Assembly (NCBI GenBank): GCA_004558805.1
Contig: SFDE01000002.1
Coordinates: forward strand, 1 to 64,000
Length of the DNA stretch: 64,000 bases
Reading direction: 5' to 3'
Origin: Faecalibacterium prausnitzii
Lineage (GTDB): Bacteria; Bacillota; Clostridia; Oscillospirales; Ruminococcaceae
Shown here: positions 61,098 to 64,000 of the stretch, piece after piece
Position numbering within the stretch: the stretch's first letter is position 1
Layout of the letters: each line of letters begins with the position of its first letter
The notes under the pieces: model-generated
Told to the model about the DNA's origin: nothing
The model's database searches: none
The model's input: only the letters and a program-made list of their open reading frames with translations
Translations under genes and position numbers: made by a program

Positions 61098-61179
61098 AGG
61101 TTTACTCTCCTCAATGTGTCCTTGGCGTCCCTTGAGAACGTCAGTAATAAGGTATGATCCATCATGGCAGACGGGGCGG

Positions 61180-61440
61180 ACGGCGTAAAAAACAAAAACA
61201 GCCCCATCCCAAAAAGGGACGAAGGCTGTTGCATCAAACTCCGTGGTACCACCCAAATTGCAAAGGATAAAACTGTCCCCTGCCGCTTTCGGCGCATTAA
61301 CGCTGCGCTGCGTCCGACTTTTGTTCGCCGGAAGCTCCGGGGCGGCGCGAAGTATGCCCTGCCGGAACGCCTTGCAGCCTGCGGACGTTCTCTCTGGACG
61401 GCGGTACGCACATTCTGACCCCATCATTGCCATCTGTCAT
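61180..61440 (-). promoter_or_regulatory. T-box riboswitch of alaS
   Basis: On the minus strand the T-box GGGTGGTACCACGG (61241-61254) is followed by a terminator AACAGCCTTCGTCCC/GGGATGGGGCTGTT with TTTTTGTTTTTT. Stem I has CCAGAGAG and a candidate Ala triplet GCG (or GCC) in ACTTCGCGCC; the exact specifier is not resolved. It should respond to uncharged tRNA-Ala. Confidence 0.92.
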
Positions 61441-61487
61441 AATTTTCATGCCGCAAAAAGCGTGCTCGCCCTTTGCGTACAGTTTAA

Positions 61488-61515
61488 ATTATAGCATCCG
61501 ACGGATATTTGTCAA
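61488..61515 (-). promoter_or_regulatory. Promoter of the alaS transcript
   Basis: TTGACA (61510-61515), 16 bases, TATAAT (61488-61493): both hexamers are consensus. Confidence 0.92.
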
Positions 61516-61531
61516 CGGGTTTTGACAAAAT

Positions 61532-62251
61532 TTACGGCACCCAGATGCGGTCCACATGGGTTATCTCGCCGTTCTGGATGGTCACGGTCGTGTTTCCCTC
61601 ATTCCACCCATAAGCATCTTCTTCATTGCTCATTGCATCACAAACCGCCCGATCTCCCTTTACGATCACCGGGGCGGATCCAAAGTCTGCTGCGCCATCC
61701 GATAGTTCGATATCGTCTGCCATAACAAGTTGCTTAGCCACCCCAACTTCATAATAAGCGGGAAAATCATCCCATGTCAGAGTCCGGTAGTGGTCGTCCT
61801 CTTTGCACAAGTCGATCCCGCCTTCTTCCATTCCACCGTTGATGGTCACATAGTTGTTTTCCCGCTCAACGCTTTCCACTGTCAGGGCTGTAATTTCCCC
61901 TGTCCCGTTCAGATGTGTTGCAATGGTATCTCCTTCGCCCAATGCTTCAATATCTGCGGCTGTGTACCGGTCATAGTCGTATACAACAGCATCGTTGATG
62001 ATATTCTTGCGTTCACCGACCCCTACTTTATCGCTTTCAAAACTGATGTGATAAGTGCCATCCGAAAGGGGGTCACTCAGCAAAACACCTTGCATTGGCT
62101 GTACTCCCGTTTTTTGCGCCTCCGAAGATGCCGTGCTTGTCGTGGAAGCCGCTGTGCTTTCAGCCGTGGAACCGGACGTCCCACAGCCCGCCATTGTTAT
62201 CCCAACAGCCAAAAGCACAGTAAGTGTTACCATTTTATAGTTCCATCTCAT
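61532..62251 (-). CDS. Lipoprotein of unknown function
   Basis: The 239-residue protein has a lipoprotein signal peptide: MRWNYKMVTLTVLLAVGITM then AGC (lipobox Cys23), followed by a Ser/Thr/Ala-rich linker (about 24-46). The remaining 190 residues are acidic, with YDYDRYTAADIEALGEGDTI and a repeated beta-like pattern. It should be anchored on the outer face of the membrane. Family not recognised. It is a single gene; the alaS promoter lies just downstream. Confidence 0.78.
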   Translation of the reverse strand: MRWNYKMVTLTVLLAVGITMAGCGTSGSTAESTAASTTSTASSEAQKTGVQPMQGVLLSDPLSDGTYHISFESDKVGVGERKNIINDAVVYDYDRYTAADIEALGEGDTIATHLNGTGEITALTVESVERENNYVTINGGMEEGGIDLCKEDDHYRTLTWDDFPAYYEVGVAKQLVMADDIELSDGAADFGSAPVIVKGDRAVCDAMSNEEDAYGWNEGNTTVTIQNGEITHVDRIWVP

Positions 62252-62273
62252 GCGAAAACCTTCTTTCTCTTGC

Positions 62274-62302
62274 TTGACGGAACGTTTCCGTTCCGCTACA
62301 AT
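62274..62302 (+). promoter_or_regulatory. Promoter with internal dyad ahead of the RluA-type gene
   Basis: TTGACG (62274-62279), 17 bases, TACAAT (62297-62302). The spacer holds GGAACG-TTTC-CGTTCC (62279-62294), a 6-bp dyad that could be an operator. Confidence 0.8.
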
Positions 62303-62361
62303 AAAAACGAATCAAAGACCCATTCCATTGCGGCTGATTTTATGATAGAGAGGAATATTCT

Positions 62362-63312
62362 GTGAAGATTTTAAAAGTAAAATGTCTCGCCCCCACCCGG
62401 CTGGACAACTACCTGACCCAGCAGTACCCCGCCCTGACCCCGGGACGCCTGAACAAGGCACTGCGGGAGAACAAGATCAAGCTCAACGGCAAAAAGCAGC
62501 CCCTTTCCACCCGGGTCATGGCAGGCGACGAGATCAAACTGTTCATTCTGGACGATGTGCTGGACGCCGACCGGCGGGTGGAAGGTCCCGCCTGGAAGAA
62601 CGCCCGGACCCCGGCGCAGGTGGTGTACGACTGCCCCCAGATCCTGATCGTGAACAAGCCCGCCGGTGTTGCTGTGGACGGTCCGGAGGACGACACCCTG
62701 CTGAACCGTGCCCTGTTGTACCTGAACAAGGCGGGCGAATACAAGGAGAACGACCCGTACACCCCCGCTCTGTGCCACAGGCTGGACACCGGCACCAGCG
62801 GACTGGTGATCATTGCCAAGACCCCGGAGGCAGAGGAGCTGTTCCTTGCCGCCATCAAGAACCGGGAGGTGCAGAAGACCTATCTCTGCGTCACCTTCGG
62901 GCGTCCGGTGCCGCCGGATGCCACCCTTGGCGGCTATCTGCTGAAGGACGCCGACCGGGGCATCGTGAAGATCGTGGAGGAAAAGCTGCCCGGGGCAAAA
63001 GAGGTGGAGACCCGGTACGAGACCATTGCAGTCTCCGGTCGCCTTGCCCTGCTGAAGGTAAAGCTCATTACCGGACGCACCCACCAGATCCGTGCCCACA
63101 TGGCAAGCATCGGCTGCCCCATTCTGGGCGACAGCAAGTACGGCAACAACACCGCCAACCGGGAGCTGAAGCTGAAGTATCAGGCGCTGTGTGCCTGGGA
63201 ACTGACCATGCCCCGTTTCACCCAGCCGGATTTTGCCTTCCTCAGCGGCAAGACCTTCCACGCCCCCAAGCCCTGGTATTACAGCCAGGTGCTGGACGGC
63301 ACCTTAAAGTGA
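62362..63312 (+). CDS. RluA-family pseudouridine synthase
   Basis: A GTG start (62362) gives 316 residues. An S4 RNA-binding domain (about 10-70, RLDNYLTQQYPALTPGRLNK) is followed by the synthase core: LIVNKPAGVAVDGPED, CHRLDTGTSGLVIIAKTPEA with the catalytic Asp in HRLDTGTSG, and ITGRTHQIRAHMASIGCPIL. It isomerises uridine in rRNA or tRNA; the exact site is unknown. GAGAGGAATATTCT precedes the GTG. Its promoter contains a dyad. Confidence 0.95.
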   Translation: MKILKVKCLAPTRLDNYLTQQYPALTPGRLNKALRENKIKLNGKKQPLSTRVMAGDEIKLFILDDVLDADRRVEGPAWKNARTPAQVVYDCPQILIVNKPAGVAVDGPEDDTLLNRALLYLNKAGEYKENDPYTPALCHRLDTGTSGLVIIAKTPEAEELFLAAIKNREVQKTYLCVTFGRPVPPDATLGGYLLKDADRGIVKIVEEKLPGAKEVETRYETIAVSGRLALLKVKLITGRTHQIRAHMASIGCPILGDSKYGNNTANRELKLKYQALCAWELTMPRFTQPDFAFLSGKTFHAPKPWYYSQVLDGTLK

Positions 63313-63330
63313 TCCAAGCAACAGACAAGA

Positions 63331-63500
63331 GGCTGTTGCAAAACAGTTCCAGATAAAAGATGAGACAGGCTTCCCCCAAGGGGGCTGCCTGTCTCATTTT
63401 TTTCGGAACTGAAAACGCAAAAAGCTGAGCACCTGCTTTTTCACAGACACTCAGCTTTGCTGTTTTCAATAGTTTGAGCGTGAGCTGTTTTGCAACAGCC
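63331..63500. repeat. 170-bp element with three-way-junction symmetry
   Basis: Outer arms GGCTGTTGCAAAACAG (63331-63346) and CTGTTTTGCAACAGCC (63485-63500) are perfect 16-bp inverted repeats. Inside lie two further hairpins: AGTTCC...GATGAGACAGGC with GCCTGTCTCAT...GGAACT, and GAAAAC...AAAGCTGAG with CTCAGCTTT...GTTTTC. A T-run follows the outer stem (63508-63516). It may be a MITE-like element or a structured RNA; it also ends the RluA-type transcript. Confidence 0.75.
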
Positions 63501-63535
63501 CCCTCGGGCTTTTTTTAGCTTCCGGATGCATTGGA

Positions 63536-64000
63536 TCATGCCTCCATCTCATCCAGCGGGGCAAGGTAGGTCTTGCGGCATTCCTCGTATTCCAGCATAT
63601 AGTCCTTGGTGGGGTTGTGGTGCATGATGCTCTTGAGGGTGTGGGAGTCGTAGTCCTCTCCCGCCTCCATGCCGATCATCCGCGCCGCAATATTGGAGCA
63701 GTGGTCGCCGATGCGTTCTGCGTTGTTCAGTACGTCCAGGAATACCACGCCGGTGTCGATGGAGCAGACACCGTCCTTGAGCCGGAGGATGTGCTGGTCA
63801 CGGAGACGGTCCACCATTACGTCGATGATCTCTTCCAGAGGCTCCACCTGCCGTGCGCTGTGGATGTCATCGTTCTCAAAGGCATCGTTGGTCAGGGCAA
63901 GGATCCGGTCCAGTGCATGGTTCAGCAGCTCCAGTTCCGCTTTGGCGCTTTCGGTGAAGGAAGCTTCCTTTTCGTAAAGCTCCTCTGCCTTTTCCATAAT
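63536..64000 (-). CDS. C-terminal PhoU-like domain of a probable Na+/phosphate cotransporter (partial)
   Basis: The leftward frame enters from the right edge and stops at 63536; about 155 residues are visible. They form a helical PhoU-like domain: LELLNHALDRILALTNDAFE, then EPLEEIIDVMVDRLRDQHIL and FLDVLNNAERIGDHCSNIAA. This is the usual end of NptA-type Na/Pi symporters in Firmicutes, though a stand-alone PhoU cannot be excluded because the N-terminus is outside the window. It should act in phosphate uptake. Confidence 0.75.
   Translation of the reverse strand: MMEKAEELYEKEASFTESAKAELELLNHALDRILALTNDAFENDDIHSARQVEPLEEIIDVMVDRLRDQHILRLKDGVCSIDTGVVFLDVLNNAERIGDHCSNIAARMIGMEAGEDYDSHTLKSIMHHNPTKDYMLEYEECRKTYLAPLDEMEA

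Noticed and set aside
58932..61157. 741-codon rightward frame opposite alaS
   Set aside because: It is an antisense shadow of alaS; alaS is certain from its motifs and T-box.

Overview
The window reads as chromosomal DNA of a GC-rich anaerobic Firmicute of the Oscillospiraceae/Ruminococcaceae type, most likely Faecalibacterium or a close relative. This is inferred from gene content (T-box leaders, EFR1 ferredoxin, desulfoferrodoxin, iron-sulfur serine dehydratase, several sugar operons), strong AGGAGG ribosome sites and short intergenic repeats. No rRNA, tRNA or CRISPR was seen. Gene order is mosaic, with many decayed fragments between intact genes.

Layout. 1-5.1 kb: start of an Hsp20 gene under a CIRCE-like site, small membrane genes, a TraX-like protein, a deleted aminoglycoside acetyltransferase and a 394-bp MITE-like element. 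5.4-9.6 kb: two AraC regulators (one with a PocR sensor) and a membrane alpha/beta hydrolase. 9.8-16.2 kb: lone trpB2 under a tryptophan T-box, an AI-2E family permease and two peptidases (C69, P1). 16.2-25.3 kb: a broken MATE gene, msrA with a GyrI-like gene, two permeases, EFR1 behind a ybaK fragment, an intact MATE pump, a Gfo/Idh oxidoreductase and nnrE. 25.4-31.4 kb: a TetR-controlled galactoside operon (GH2, GPH transporter, GH36) with overlapping genes. 31.6-36.1 kb: VWA and macro-HTH genes, sfsA, desulfoferrodoxin and a MerR/TipA regulator. 36.3-40.8 kb: a T-box-controlled BASS transporter, then a GH31 glucosidase bracketed by two decayed copies of one ORF. 41.5-47.5 kb: SDR, DUF454, HD, GNAT, ferredoxin with Crp/Fnr, a hydrolase and a truncated sigK. 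47.6-51.5 kb: LysR plus a serine uptake and deamination operon. 51.6-53.4 kb: a large serine recombinase with a small partner ORF. 53.5-61.1 kb: a leftward housekeeping series (alaS with T-box, HIT, PRTase, comEC, holA, RNase M5-like). 61.5-64 kb: a lipoprotein, an RluA-type synthase, a highly structured 170-bp element and the end of a PhoU-domain protein.

The most unusual signals are regulatory. Three unrelated leftward genes share a 19-bp dyad, CTTTTCYGCAGRRGAAAAS, placed exactly 5 bp upstream of a TATACT -10 box, with a symmetric co-varying change. A T-box precedes a BASS-family carboxylate transporter. The element at 63331-63500 folds on paper as a three-way junction. A macro-domain/HTH fusion forms a unit with a VWA protein.
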